From: Simplicispira hankyongi | GTDB lineage: Bacteria > Pseudomonadota > Gammaproteobacteria > Burkholderiales > Burkholderiaceae_C | Direction of reading: 5' to 3' | Assembly: GCF_003570885.1 (NCBI RefSeq) | Contig: NZ_QXJC01000003.1 | Coordinates: 682,001 to 746,000 of the forward strand | Length of the DNA: 64,000 nucleotides | Shown: in pieces, positions 20,889-29,396 of the stretch | How the letters are laid out: each line of letters begins with the position of its first letter | How positions within the stretch are numbered: position 1 is the first letter of the stretch | Position numbers and translations under genes: made by a program | The notes under the pieces: model-generated | What the model saw: only the letters and a program-made list of their open reading frames with translations | Database searches by the model: none | What the model was told of the DNA's origin: nothing

Positions 20889-22630
20889 AGTGGCTCCTCC
20901 ACTCCGTTGGCAACAATTTGCGGCTTCACGGCAACGTCGGGTTGCACCCCCATGATGCGCAGCGTTTGCTGGACCACCTGGCTGAATACTGGTGCGGCAA
21001 CCTCGCCGCCATAGACCATGCCGTTGCTCGGCTCATCCACCATCACGGCGACGATGATGCGTGGCTTGTCAATGGGCGCCATCCCGTTAAACCACGCACG
21101 GTACTTGGTGGTGGAATAGCTTTTACCCACCTGCTTGCGCGCGGTACCTGTCTTGCCGCCGACCGAGTACCCCAGGGTCTGCGCCTTGGCCGCGGTGCCG
21201 CCAGGGCCGGCGGCCATCTGTAGCATCTTGCGCACTTCTGTCGCCGTTTTCGGCGAGAAGACGGGCACACCCACTGCCGGCCCGGTGGCCTTGAGCAGGG
21301 TGGCAGGAATGATCTGGCCGTTGTGTGCAAACACGGTGTACGAGCGCGCCATCTGGAACAGGCTGGCCGAAAGGCCGTAGCCGTAGGACATGGTGGCCTG
21401 CTCGATCGGGCGCCAGGATTTGTAAGGCCGGAGCTTGCCGCTCACCACACCGGGAAACTTCAGTTGCGGCTTCTGCCCAAAGCCGGCAGCGGAAAACGTC
21501 TCCCACATCTCGCGTGCCGTCATCTGCAGGGCCAGCTTGGTGGCACCGACGTTGCTCGATTTCTGAATCACCCCCTCGACTGTCAGCACGCCGTAGTTGT
21601 GCGTATCGCTGATGGTCGAACCCGTGATCGTGATGCGCCCCGGTCTGGTATCGACCAGCGTGGTCGGTGTGACGCGCCCGCTCTCGAGCGCCAGCCCGAT
21701 GGTGAAGGGCTTCATGGTCGAGCCGGGTTCGAAGGTGTCGGTGAGCGCGCGGTTGCGCAGTTGTTCGCCGCTCAGATTGCGGCGGTCGTTGGGGTCATAA
21801 CTGGGGTAATTGGCCAACGCCAGCACTTCACCAGTTTCGGCGTCAAGCACGACCACGCTGCCGGCCTTGGCCTTTTGTGCGATCACTTCGTCGCGCAGCT
21901 TCTGGTAGGCGAAGAATTGCACCTTGCTGTCGATGGAGAGCTGCAGATCGCGCCCATCGACCGGCAGCACATCATCCCCCAAGCCCTCCACCACGCGGCC
22001 CATGCGGTCCTTGATGACGCGGCGCGAACCGGCCTTGCCGGCCAACTGGTCATTGAAGGCCAGCTCCATGCCCTCCTGCCCCTTGTCTTCGACATTGGTG
22101 AAACCGACGATATGCGCCGCCGCTTCGCCCTCGGGGTATTCGCGCTTGTATTCCTTGCGCTGGTAGATGCCCTTGATCTTGAGGGCGGCGATTTTCTGGC
22201 CGTTGTCCCATTCCACCTGGCGCTGCAGCCAGACGAAGGTCTTGTCGTCATCGGCCAGCTTGGCAATGAGCGTGGCGTAGGGCATGTTCAGCAGGTCGGC
22301 CAGTTGCTTGAGCTGCGCCTTGGCTTCGGGCGTGTCCTGCACCACGTCTTCAGGAATCGCCCAGATGCTGGCCGCAGGCACGCTGGACGCCAGAATCATG
22401 CCGTTGCGGTCCAGAATGCGGCCACGGTTGGCCGGCAGTTCCAGCGTACGCGCAAATCGCACCTCACCCTGGCGTTGGAAAAATGCGTTGTTGATGACCT
22501 GCACATAGGACGCGCGTGCCCCGAGCGCGACAAACCCCAGCGCGACCATGGCGACAATGAACTTGCTGCGCCAGACCGGCGTACGGCTGGCCAGCAGGGG
22601 GCTCATGGTGTAGCGCACGCTGCGGCTCAT
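20885..22630 (-). CDS. ftsI: Peptidoglycan transpeptidase FtsI (PBP3)
   Basis: FtsI is the septum-specific class B penicillin-binding protein, working with FtsW. The 581-residue protein has a single N-terminal membrane anchor (about residues 23-42), a pedestal domain, and a transpeptidase domain with the three active-site motifs: STMK in EPGSTMKPF near residue 300, SSN (KSSNVGATK), and KTGTA (GGKTGTARK). Its start overlaps the ftsL stop by four bases. Length is normal. Confidence 0.97.
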   Translation of the reverse strand: MSRSVRYTMSPLLASRTPVWRSKFIVAMVALGFVALGARASYVQVINNAFFQRQGEVRFARTLELPANRGRILDRNGMILASSVPAASIWAIPEDVVQDTPEAKAQLKQLADLLNMPYATLIAKLADDDKTFVWLQRQVEWDNGQKIAALKIKGIYQRKEYKREYPEGEAAAHIVGFTNVEDKGQEGMELAFNDQLAGKAGSRRVIKDRMGRVVEGLGDDVLPVDGRDLQLSIDSKVQFFAYQKLRDEVIAQKAKAGSVVVLDAETGEVLALANYPSYDPNDRRNLSGEQLRNRALTDTFEPGSTMKPFTIGLALESGRVTPTTLVDTRPGRITITGSTISDTHNYGVLTVEGVIQKSSNVGATKLALQMTAREMWETFSAAGFGQKPQLKFPGVVSGKLRPYKSWRPIEQATMSYGYGLSASLFQMARSYTVFAHNGQIIPATLLKATGPAVGVPVFSPKTATEVRKMLQMAAGPGGTAAKAQTLGYSVGGKTGTARKQVGKSYSTTKYRAWFNGMAPIDKPRIIVAVMVDEPSNGMVYGGEVAAPVFSQVVQQTLRIMGVQPDVAVKPQIVANGVEEPL

Positions 22631-22971
22631 GGGTGCGCTCCAGCGGCAGAGGCTGCGCTTTGCGCAGGAGCAGCACTGCTTACTGCGGCCAGACCAGCGG
22701 CAGCGCCCTCGGCCTGGGTGATGTAACGGGTAATGGCCGGCGTGGCCGGGCGCATGGCGAGCTGCGAGCGCGCCAGCGACTCGACGCGCAGCGGCGTGGC
22801 CTGCGCCCGCTTTTCTACCTGCAAGCGGTCATGCTCGGTGTCAAGCCGGCGCGCTTCGCTGCGGGCACGGTCCAGCGCGGTATAGAGCTGGCGCGATTCG
22901 TACTGGGTGTGCACCAGGTACAGCGCACTGCCCAGCACCACGACAATCAGAAAAAGGTTGATGCGCGCCAC
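22627..22971 (-). CDS. ftsL: Cell division protein FtsL
   Basis: This 114-residue bitopic protein has a very short N-terminus, a membrane helix (INLFLIVVVLGSALYLV), and a periplasmic leucine-zipper-like coiled coil (about residues 25-65), the form expected of FtsL in the FtsQLB complex. The C-terminal 35 residues are Ala/Ser-rich. Position between rsmH and ftsI makes the assignment secure despite low sequence conservation. It starts three bases after rsmH ends. Confidence 0.93.
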   Translation of the reverse strand: MARINLFLIVVVLGSALYLVHTQYESRQLYTALDRARSEARRLDTEHDRLQVEKRAQATPLRVESLARSQLAMRPATPAITRYITQAEGAAAGLAAVSSAAPAQSAASAAGAHP

Positions 22972-22974
22972 GCT

Positions 22975-23898
22975 TCAAGCCTCCGTGCGCCGAGCGACGC
23001 GCATGATGGCGCTGCGCGCACGTGGGTTGGCGGCCACCTCGGCTGCGCCAGGGCGCACGCGCGCGAGCACTTCGAGCTTCATCGCGCGGGGCGCGGCGAA
23101 AGGCGCGCGCCGGTCGAAGACCTCCTTGGAGTGCAGCGCCATGAACTGCTTGGTGATGCGGTCTTCGAGCGAGTGAAAGCTGATCACCACCAGCCGCCCG
23201 CCGGGCGCGAGTACCGACAGCGACGCCTCTAGCGCCTGTTGCAGCTCTTCAAGTTCGGCGTTGATGAAAATCCGAAAAGCCTGAAATGTGCGCGTTGCAG
23301 GGTTCTGGCCTGCCTCGCGGGTTTTGACCGCGCCAGCCACGAGATCGGCAAGTTCGGCGGTGCTGCCCAGAGGGCCGCGCTCCTGCCTCCAAGCAACAAT
23401 CGCCTTTGCAATGGGGCCAGCAAACCGTTCTTCACCGTATTCACGTATCACCTCCGCTATTTTGTCCACCGGTGCGTCTGCCAGCCACTCGGCCACGCTT
23501 TGGCCCCGCGTGGTGTCCATGCGCATGTCCAGTGGGCCATCGAACCGGAAACTGAAGCCCCGCTCGGGCGAATCGATCTGCGGCGAACTCACGCCCAGGT
23601 CCAGGAGAACACCGGCCGCACTTTGCGGCGGCAAATCGGCCAGCTCCGAAAAGCCGGCGTGTCGAATGGAAAAACGCGCATCGTCGATGCGCGTTGCTTC
23701 TTGGATGGCTTCGGGATCCTTGTCGAACGCCAGGAGCCGGGCGCCGGGCGGGATCCGTGCGAGGATCCTCCTGGAATGCCCTCCCCGGCCAAAGGTGGCA
23801 TCTACCCACAGACCGTTGCTCCAGCCGTCCACATCCGCCAGCAAGGCGTCCACCGCCTCGTCCAGCAGCACGGTGGTATGGCGAGGCGCTTCTGCCAT
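22975..23898 (-). CDS. rsmH: 16S rRNA (cytosine-1402-N4)-methyltransferase RsmH
   Basis: RsmH methylates N4 of C1402 in 16S rRNA. The 307-residue protein starts with [14 protein letters not shown], has the AdoMet motif [15 protein letters not shown] near residue 36, and the C-terminal [16 protein letters not shown] and [12 protein letters not shown]. The ATG at 23898 lies five bases after mraZ; the longer upstream frame is inside mraZ. It is the second gene of the dcw operon. Confidence 0.97.
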   Translation of the reverse strand: MAEAPRHTTVLLDEAVDALLADVDGWSNGLWVDATFGRGGHSRRILARIPPGARLLAFDKDPEAIQEATRIDDARFSIRHAGFSELADLPPQSAAGVLLDLGVSSPQIDSPERGFSFRFDGPLDMRMDTTRGQSVAEWLADAPVDKIAEVIREYGEERFAGPIAKAIVAWRQERGPLGSTAELADLVAGAVKTREAGQNPATRTFQAFRIFINAELEELQQALEASLSVLAPGGRLVVISFHSLEDRITKQFMALHSKEVFDRRAPFAAPRAMKLEVLARVRPGAAEVAANPRARSAIMRVARRTEA

Positions 23899-23903
23899 GG
23901 CGG

Positions 23904-24335
23904 TCAAAACGAAAAATCCTTGAACACGTTGGGCATGGCTTCCTGCGCGGCCTTGGCCTCTTCGGCGTCGTACCTGGCCTTGTCCCACAACTCGAAATGC
24001 TTGCCCATGCCGAGCAGCAGCACGTCACGCGACAGGCTGGCCGCTTGGCGCAACTCGGGGGAGATCAGCACCCGGCCGGTGCCGTCCATGTCCACATCCA
24101 TGGCGTTGCCCAGGAACATGCGCTTCCACCACTGCGCTTCCATGGGCAGGTTGGCAATGCGGTCGCGAAACTTTTCCCACTCGGGACGCGGGAACACCAT
24201 CAGACAGCCGTGCGGGTGCTTGGTGATGGTGAGCTGGCCGGCGGCGTTCGCGCTCAGGACGTCCCGGTGCCGGGTCGGCACGGAAAGCCGCCCCTTGGCA
24301 TCGAGACTGAGCGACGACGCACCTTGAAAGACCAT
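23904..24335 (-). CDS. mraZ: Transcriptional regulator MraZ
   Basis: MraZ is an AbrB-like DNA-binding protein that represses its own dcw operon in E. coli. The 143-residue protein contains two SpoVT-AbrB repeats: [20 protein letters not shown] at the N-terminus and [18 protein letters not shown] near residue 80, each with the family DxxGRxxxxxxxR motif. The ATG at 24335 follows AGAGGA by five bases. Four direct repeats matching its expected operator overlap the promoter just upstream, so autoregulation is likely. Confidence 0.96.
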   Translation of the reverse strand: MVFQGASSLSLDAKGRLSVPTRHRDVLSANAAGQLTITKHPHGCLMVFPRPEWEKFRDRIANLPMEAQWWKRMFLGNAMDVDMDGTGRVLISPELRQAASLSRDVLLLGMGKHFELWDKARYDAEEAKAAQEAMPNVFKDFSF

Positions 24336-24389
24336 CCGTTCCTCTGCTTGTTCTGCTGCCGGTCTCCCCCCGGAAACACCAGGAGGCGG

Positions 24390-24429
24390 CACTTTTCACC
24401 ACAAATTTGCACTTTTTTGCACTGTAGCA
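24390..24429 (-). promoter_or_regulatory. Putative MraZ operator: four boxes at exact 10-base spacing
   Basis: On the plus strand the boxes gcact (24390), ccaca (24400), gcact (24410) and gcact (24420) recur every ten bases; on the minus strand they read AGTGC, AGTGC, TGTGG, AGTGC. MraZ proteins are known to bind several short G-rich boxes one helical turn apart upstream of mraZ. The array overlaps the predicted -10 and start point, as expected for repression. Confidence 0.75.
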
Positions 24430-24448
24430 GGAAAAGCCACCCGAACAA
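24421..24448 (-). promoter_or_regulatory. Predicted mraZ (dcw) promoter
   Basis: Minus-strand TTGTTC (24443-24448) and TACAGT (24421-24426) are separated by 16 bases. Transcription would begin inside the MraZ boxes, about 75 bases before the mraZ start codon. Confidence 0.5.
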
Positions 24449-24496
24449 GAGGGCTTGCAACATCTTCTTGCAATGAAATCAAGAGCTTAGACGCGG

Positions 24497-24526
24497 TTCC
24501 TGAAACGATTTCAGGAAAAAATCGTT
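24497..24526. other. Overlapping alternative hairpins between hslU and mraZ
   Basis: A perfect 9-base stem (ttcctgaaa / tttcaggaa, loop cga, 24497-24517) overlaps a second stem (aacgattt / aaatcgtt, 24504-24526) that shares its loop and right arm. Only one can form at a time. There is no clean T-run after the first stem on either strand, so it is not a typical terminator. Confidence 0.5.
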
Positions 24527-24614
24527 ATTTAAAAAGAAGTTAGCAGCGGTACTGAAAGTGAATCCTCAGTCTGCAGGCGGTCGCAACCGGGCAACGGCAG
24601 AATCCGCCGGCGCC

Positions 24615-25931
24615 TCAAAGAATGAAACGCGAGAGGTCTTCGTCCTGGCTGAGGGCTTCCAGGCGCTGGTCGACATAGGCCGCATCGATGTGCACGGTCT
24701 GGCCGCCGCGGTGCGCCGCATCGAAGCTGACTTCGTCCAGCAGGCGCTCCATCACGGTGGACAGGCGCCGCGCGCCGATGTTCTCGGTGCGCTCGTTGAC
24801 GTCAAAGGCAATGTGGGCCAGCCGCGTAATGCCCTCGGGCGTGAACTCCAGCACCACGTCTTCGGTGGCCAGCAAGGCCTGGTACTGGCGCACCAGGGAT
24901 GCATCGGTCGCCATCAGGATGGCTTCGAAATCCTGCACCGACAGCGATTCGAGCTCGACGCGGATCGGAAAGCGCCCCTGCAGTTCAGGAATCAAATCAC
25001 TGGGCTTGGCCAGGTGAAAGGCGCCCGAAGCGATGAACAGGATGTGGTCCGTCTTGACCATGCCGTATTTGGTGGACACGGTCGTGCCTTCGACGAGCGG
25101 CAGCAGGTCGCGCTGCACGCCCTGGCGCGAGACTTCGGCACCACCCGTTTCCTGGCGCGAGGCCACCTTGTCGATCTCGTCGATGAAGACAATGCCGTTC
25201 TGCTCGGCGTTGGCGATGGCCTGGGTTTTGATCTCTTCCTCGTTGACCAGCTTGCCGGCCTCTTCGTCGATCAGCAGGCGCCGGGCTTCGGCAATGGGCA
25301 GCTTGCGCTTGTGCCGCCGCTCCTGGGCCACCTGGCTGAACATGCCGCGCAGTTGCTCGGCCATCTCGTCCATGCCTTGCGGCCCCATGATTTCGAGCTG
25401 CGGGCGCGCTTCTGCCACTTCAATCTCAATCTCGCGTGTGTCGAGTTCGCCTTCGCGCAGCTTTTTGCGAAACACCTGGCGCGTGGGGCTGGCTTCGCTC
25501 ACCTCGCCAGTGCGCGCAGGCGGCAGCAGGGCGTCAAGCAAGCGCTCTTCGGCCGCATCTTCAGCGCGCGTGCGCACCTGGCGGGTGTGCAGTTCGCGCT
25601 GCTGCTTGACCGCGATCTCCGCCAGGTCGCGGATGATGGCGTCCACGTCCTTGCCGACATAGCCGACCTCAGTGAACTTGGTCGCCTCCACCTTGACGAA
25701 CGGCGCATCGGCCAGGCGCGCCAAGCGGCGTGCGATCTCGGTCTTGCCAACGCCGGTCGGGCCGATCATCAGGATGTTCTTGGGCGTGATCTCGTGGCGC
25801 AGCTCGGCCGGCACCTGCTGGCGGCGCCAGCGGTTGCGCAGTGCAATGGCGACGGCGCGCTTGGCGGCGGCCTGGCCGACGATGTGGCGGTCAAGTTCGG
25901 AGACGATCTCCTGGGGGGTCATCGAAGACAT
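24615..25931 (-). CDS. hslU: ATP-dependent protease ATPase subunit HslU
   Basis: HslU is the AAA+ unfoldase that feeds substrates to the HslV peptidase. The 438-residue protein has the Walker A motif [17 protein letters not shown] near residue 55, a long I-domain insert (about 110-230), the Walker B motif [14 protein letters not shown], and the C-terminal tail LSRFIL, which docks into HslV. The ATG at 25931 was chosen; a second one four codons later (MTPQEIV) is equally plausible. It is separated from hslV by 84 bases containing a dispersed hairpin repeat. Confidence 0.96.
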   Translation of the reverse strand: MSSMTPQEIVSELDRHIVGQAAAKRAVAIALRNRWRRQQVPAELRHEITPKNILMIGPTGVGKTEIARRLARLADAPFVKVEATKFTEVGYVGKDVDAIIRDLAEIAVKQQRELHTRQVRTRAEDAAEERLLDALLPPARTGEVSEASPTRQVFRKKLREGELDTREIEIEVAEARPQLEIMGPQGMDEMAEQLRGMFSQVAQERRHKRKLPIAEARRLLIDEEAGKLVNEEEIKTQAIANAEQNGIVFIDEIDKVASRQETGGAEVSRQGVQRDLLPLVEGTTVSTKYGMVKTDHILFIASGAFHLAKPSDLIPELQGRFPIRVELESLSVQDFEAILMATDASLVRQYQALLATEDVVLEFTPEGITRLAHIAFDVNERTENIGARRLSTVMERLLDEVSFDAAHRGGQTVHIDAAYVDQRLEALSQDEDLSRFIL

Positions 25932-25944
25932 AATAATAGGGGTT

Positions 25945-25996
25945 ATTTTGGCCTCTAGCGCTTATCTAGTAACCGCTAGCAGCTATATATTTGATA
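25945..25996. repeat. Dispersed hairpin repeat between hslV and hslU
   Basis: The sequence ttttggcctctagcgcttat followed by ctagtaaccgctagcagcta and an AT-rich tail is among the clearest intergenic copies. GGCC, CTCTAGCGCTTA and GCTAGCAGCTA blocks match the copies at 12528, 31551 and 39132. Confidence 0.65.
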
Positions 25997-26015
25997 GTTC
26001 CGTCCACGCCAGCAC

Positions 26016-26579
26016 TCAGAGCGTCTCGATCGTGTGCTGCATGTTGGTGTAGATGCACAGCTCGCCGGCAATCTCCAGCGATTTCTTGACGATCTCGGCG
26101 GGGCTGAGCTCGGTGTTCTGCAGCAAGGCCTTGGCAGCCGAGTGGGCGTAGGCCCCGCCGGAGCCAATGGCCACAATGCCCTGCTCGGGTTCCAGCACAT
26201 CGCCGTTGCCGGTGATGATGAGCGAGGCTTCCAGGTCGGCCACGGCCAGCATGGCTTCGAGCCGGCGCAGCACACGGTCGGTGCGCCAATCTTTGGTCAG
26301 CTCGATGGCAGCGCGCGTCAGATGCCCCTGGTGCTTTTCCAGCTTGGCCTCGAAGCGCTCGAACAGCGTGAACGCATCGGCCGTGGCGCCGGCAAACCCG
26401 GCCAGCACCTTGCCATGGTGCAAGCGGCGCACCTTGCGCGCCGTGCCTTTGACGATGATGTTGCCCAGCGTGACCTGGCCGTCGCCGCCGATGGCGACCT
26501 GCATGCCGGTGGGCGTCTGGCGGCGCACGCTGAGAATGGTGGTGCCGTGAAAAACCGGCGCGTTGTTAGAAGCATCCAT
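26016..26579 (-). CDS. hslV: ATP-dependent protease peptidase subunit HslV
   Basis: HslV is the proteasome-like threonine peptidase partner of HslU. The 187-residue form (ATG at 26579) contains [10 protein letters not shown]; in this family the propeptide is removed so that the first threonine of TTILSVRR becomes the catalytic N-terminus. [12 protein letters not shown] and [20 protein letters not shown] are family blocks. The start is uncertain: a TTG at 26615 in the same frame would add 12 residues and lies two bases after the preceding stop. Either way the extra residues belong to the removed propeptide. Confidence 0.95.
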   Translation of the reverse strand: MDASNNAPVFHGTTILSVRRQTPTGMQVAIGGDGQVTLGNIIVKGTARKVRRLHHGKVLAGFAGATADAFTLFERFEAKLEKHQGHLTRAAIELTKDWRTDRVLRRLEAMLAVADLEASLIITGNGDVLEPEQGIVAIGSGGAYAHSAAKALLQNTELSPAEIVKKSLEIAGELCIYTNMQHTIETL

Positions 26580-26617
26580 AGCGCCCGCAGATGGGGGCGC
26601 GGGCGATTCTTTCAAGC

Positions 26618-28363
26618 TCAGTCCTTGCGGGCCACCACCCAGGCGTGCTCGTTGATGCCGACGACGTTGAAGAACACCGCCACCAACCGGTGCAAGTTCA
26701 CGAACTGGACGACGCGGCGCTCGGCCTGCTGCTCGGCCGCCCAGTTAAGCACCGACCCCGCAGCCGAAAAATCGATGCGTATCAGCCGGTCGCAGTGCAC
26801 TTGCAGCGGCACATCCGCGCCCGCCCCTGCAGCAATGGCGGCCGCTGCCACGGCCTCCAGCGCCGCCGTGGCGTCGCCTTCCACGTGCCCAACCAAACCC
26901 TCGGCGCCCGCCACGAGAGGGGCCGGTGCAGCAGGTTCCGCACCCGGCGCCAGCGGGTCCCAACGGGCCCGCGCCATCAGTTCCGTGCTGGAGCCCGCAG
27001 GCGCCGCTGCGGCGCCACTGCCCGCATCGTCCTGGTAGGCACAGCGGGGGGACTGCCAGGACGGTGGCGACACCTCGTAGGTGACGCAATAGTCCAGGGC
27101 CACCATTTCAAACTCGTCGGGCCGCCCCATCAGGCGCAGCGCCGCCATGCGCAAGCGCCACCAGTCCGGAGATTGGGCACGGTCACCAGACTGGGTGTGC
27201 GCTTCGAGCACGGCCTGCAGACAGTCGGTTCCGACAAACACCACCTGCCCTTTCTGCTCGGCCCAGCGCTCAAATTCGGTCGCCAGCGCGGGAACCGCTG
27301 CTTCGTCGATGTCGGTGAGCCTGGACCAAGTCAGGGTCCAGGGCGACGCGGCGCGGCCCAATGCGGCTTGCAGCGCGGCCACGGTTTGCAGCGTCAGCCT
27401 GGGTGGGGCATTCCAGGCGAAATCTCGCCGCGCAGGGGCAACGTCGGCCGCAGGCTCTGCCACCATCCCGAGCTGCGCGGGCATGGAAAACCACAGGGGC
27501 GCCGAGCGGTCAAAGCGCGCGGCGAAGTCGATGGCGAGCGCATCGAATTGATCTTGCTGGCCGGTGGCGCGGTACAGGTCGAACAGCGTCATCCATATTT
27601 CAAACAGCGGCTCCGGTGCGTCATTGCCATGCTGCGCCAGCACCTCTTGAAGCCCAGCTTCGGCACCTTCGTGGTCGCCATTGGCAAACCGGATGGCCGC
27701 CTCTTCGAGATCGGGTTCGTGCACGAATCTCTCCAGTTCAGGTGCCGCAGCGGATGCGGCGCGCACAGTGGAAGGGGCCCCACCTGCCGGCCGGGCGCCT
27801 GTCGCGCTGCCAAACGCGGCAATGGCCATGCTGTCATCAGCAAAAAGCGGTGCCGCTGGAGCGCCCAGGTCCGCCGACAGCGAGAGTGGTGCAGTCGGCG
27901 CAAAGGCTGTACCGCCAGCGTTTGATTCCCTCTGCGAGGCACCGCCCGCTTGCGGCGCGTCCAACCCCATGGGCTCGGTGGGAGCCTCGGCATTGTGCTT
28001 GCTCTTCCACCACTGCATCGACATCTGCGCCTCGATCTCGTCGATCTTCTTGATCGTGCCGGCCCGATCGTCCGGCGAGGTGAGGCTGCTTTGAAAGAAC
28101 GATGGGCGCGCCGCCGGGTCTTCGACCCGTTGGCCGCTCAGCGCGTCGCGCGCGCGCAGTTTGCGCAATTGATCGAACTCACGCCGGCGCACGAAGTCGT
28201 TGCGGCGCTTGCGCTCGATCATTTCCTTGAGCATTTGCTTGCTGTACTGGCTCTCGCGATCGGCTTCGATGGAGTCGAGATCGGTCCAGTTCACCGTCGG
28301 GTTGCGCACGAACCGCACCACCTTGGACAAAAGGCCGGTGGGGGGAGTGTCTTCCTTGCTCAT
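26618..28363 (-). CDS. Large protein with STAS-like C-terminal region
   Basis: This 581-residue protein has no clear enzymatic motif. It starts with a charged, coiled-coil-prone region (about residues 30-75, [20 protein letters not shown]) followed by an Ala/Pro-rich linker to about 200. A helical, TPR-like segment comes next ([20 protein letters not shown]). Two segments resemble degenerate STAS domains, near 325-400 and 480-570; the second has [20 protein letters not shown] and the end of a STAS fold. It sits directly upstream of hslV, with three bases between stop and the TTG alternative. Role unknown; protein-protein regulation is a guess from the STAS resemblance. Confidence 0.6.
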   Translation of the reverse strand: MSKEDTPPTGLLSKVVRFVRNPTVNWTDLDSIEADRESQYSKQMLKEMIERKRRNDFVRRREFDQLRKLRARDALSGQRVEDPAARPSFFQSSLTSPDDRAGTIKKIDEIEAQMSMQWWKSKHNAEAPTEPMGLDAPQAGGASQRESNAGGTAFAPTAPLSLSADLGAPAAPLFADDSMAIAAFGSATGARPAGGAPSTVRAASAAAPELERFVHEPDLEEAAIRFANGDHEGAEAGLQEVLAQHGNDAPEPLFEIWMTLFDLYRATGQQDQFDALAIDFAARFDRSAPLWFSMPAQLGMVAEPAADVAPARRDFAWNAPPRLTLQTVAALQAALGRAASPWTLTWSRLTDIDEAAVPALATEFERWAEQKGQVVFVGTDCLQAVLEAHTQSGDRAQSPDWWRLRMAALRLMGRPDEFEMVALDYCVTYEVSPPSWQSPRCAYQDDAGSGAAAAPAGSSTELMARARWDPLAPGAEPAAPAPLVAGAEGLVGHVEGDATAALEAVAAAAIAAGAGADVPLQVHCDRLIRIDFSAAGSVLNWAAEQQAERRVVQFVNLHRLVAVFFNVVGINEHAWVVARKD

Positions 28364-28432
28364 GGAGAACAGTTTACGGGCCCAGGCGCAAGTTCGGGCA
28401 GGCGCACACTCTTTTTCAACCGGTGCGCTGGG

Positions 28433-29194
28433 TCAGTCGCCAAACATCTTCTGTTTGAGCTCACGGCGCTGTTGGGCCTCTAGAGAGAGGGTCGCCGTGG
28501 GGCGTGCCAGCAGGCGGCCGACGCCAATCGGCTCGCCCGTTTCGTCGCAATAGCCGTAATCGCCGCTATCGATGCGGGCAATGGATTGCTCAATCTTCTT
28601 GAGCAGCTTGCGCTCGCGGTCGCGCGTGCGCAGCTCCAGTGCATGCTCTTCCTCGATCGTCGCGCGATCGGCTGGATCAGGCACCACCACGGTGTCCTCA
28701 CGCAGGTGCTCGGTGGTTTCACCGGCACTGTTGTGAATGTCCAGTTTGAGCTGAACAAGCTTGTGGCGAAAGAACGCCATCTGCTTGTCGTTCATGTACT
28801 CGGCGTCGGGCATCGCAAGCACTTCGGCGTCGGTGAGTTCTTCGGCCGCGCGCGTCTTCCAGTTGTCCACCAGCTTGGGGTCCTTCTTCGGTGGTGCCAC
28901 CGGAGCCGCCATCTGTGCCTGGGAGGGCGGTGGCGTGGAATAACTCGACTTGGCAGCCGTGGACGCGACGGACTGCGCCATCGAAGGCACCGTCAACTGC
29001 GTCAGACGCGAAGAAGGGCGCGGGCTGCGCAGCACACCGCTGGATGACACGGGTGCAGGCGCAGGTACAGGTGTTGGCGCAGGCGCCTTGGCCGCAACTT
29101 TGGCTGAAGCCTTTGCCGCCGACTTGGTGGCCGTTTTGGCCGTAGCGGATGGCGCCTTGGCAGTTGCCGTGGTTTTGCTGGTAGTAGCGTTCAA
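28433..29194 (-). CDS. dksA: RNA polymerase-binding regulator DksA, zinc-ligand-poor type
   Basis: DksA binds the RNA polymerase secondary channel and works with ppGpp. The conserved part (residues 105-253) keeps the coiled-coil tip DPADRA at 173-178 and the RDRERKLLKKIE helix. The zinc-finger region has only one of four cysteines: C216, T219, S237 and A240 give the spacing CxxT-x17-SxxA instead of CxxC-x17-CxxC. Residues 1-105 are an Ala/Lys/Pro/Ser-rich extension; E. coli DksA has 151 residues in all. The start is a TTG at 29194 with GAGGAGA eight bases upstream, preferred over a far-upstream ATG in another gene's leader. Confidence 0.9.
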   Translation of the reverse strand: MNATTSKTTATAKAPSATAKTATKSAAKASAKVAAKAPAPTPVPAPAPVSSSGVLRSPRPSSRLTQLTVPSMAQSVASTAAKSSYSTPPPSQAQMAAPVAPPKKDPKLVDNWKTRAAEELTDAEVLAMPDAEYMNDKQMAFFRHKLVQLKLDIHNSAGETTEHLREDTVVVPDPADRATIEEEHALELRTRDRERKLLKKIEQSIARIDSGDYGYCDETGEPIGVGRLLARPTATLSLEAQQRRELKQKMFGD

Positions 29195-29396
29195 TTCCCG
29201 TCTCCTCGCAGTTCGGTGGGTTTCGCGCGGTGCGCGGGCCAGGGGGCAATAGACTCCCCAGTCTTTACCGGGCCGCGATTGTATCGACACCACCTTGCGC
29301 TCGAGCCAGCGTTGCGAAATACCCACAAAGCCACGGCTCTGTCGATCGCGCCATGGGCGCAGCCATACGGCGACAGGGGACGTGCTGGGAATGTCC

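Noticed and set aside
23222..23260. A ctctagcgcc-ttgcagct match inside rsmH resembling the dispersed hairpin repeat
   Set aside because: It encodes the conserved rsmH sequence [12 protein letters not shown] and lacks the GGCC and AT-rich flanks, so the resemblance looks coincidental.
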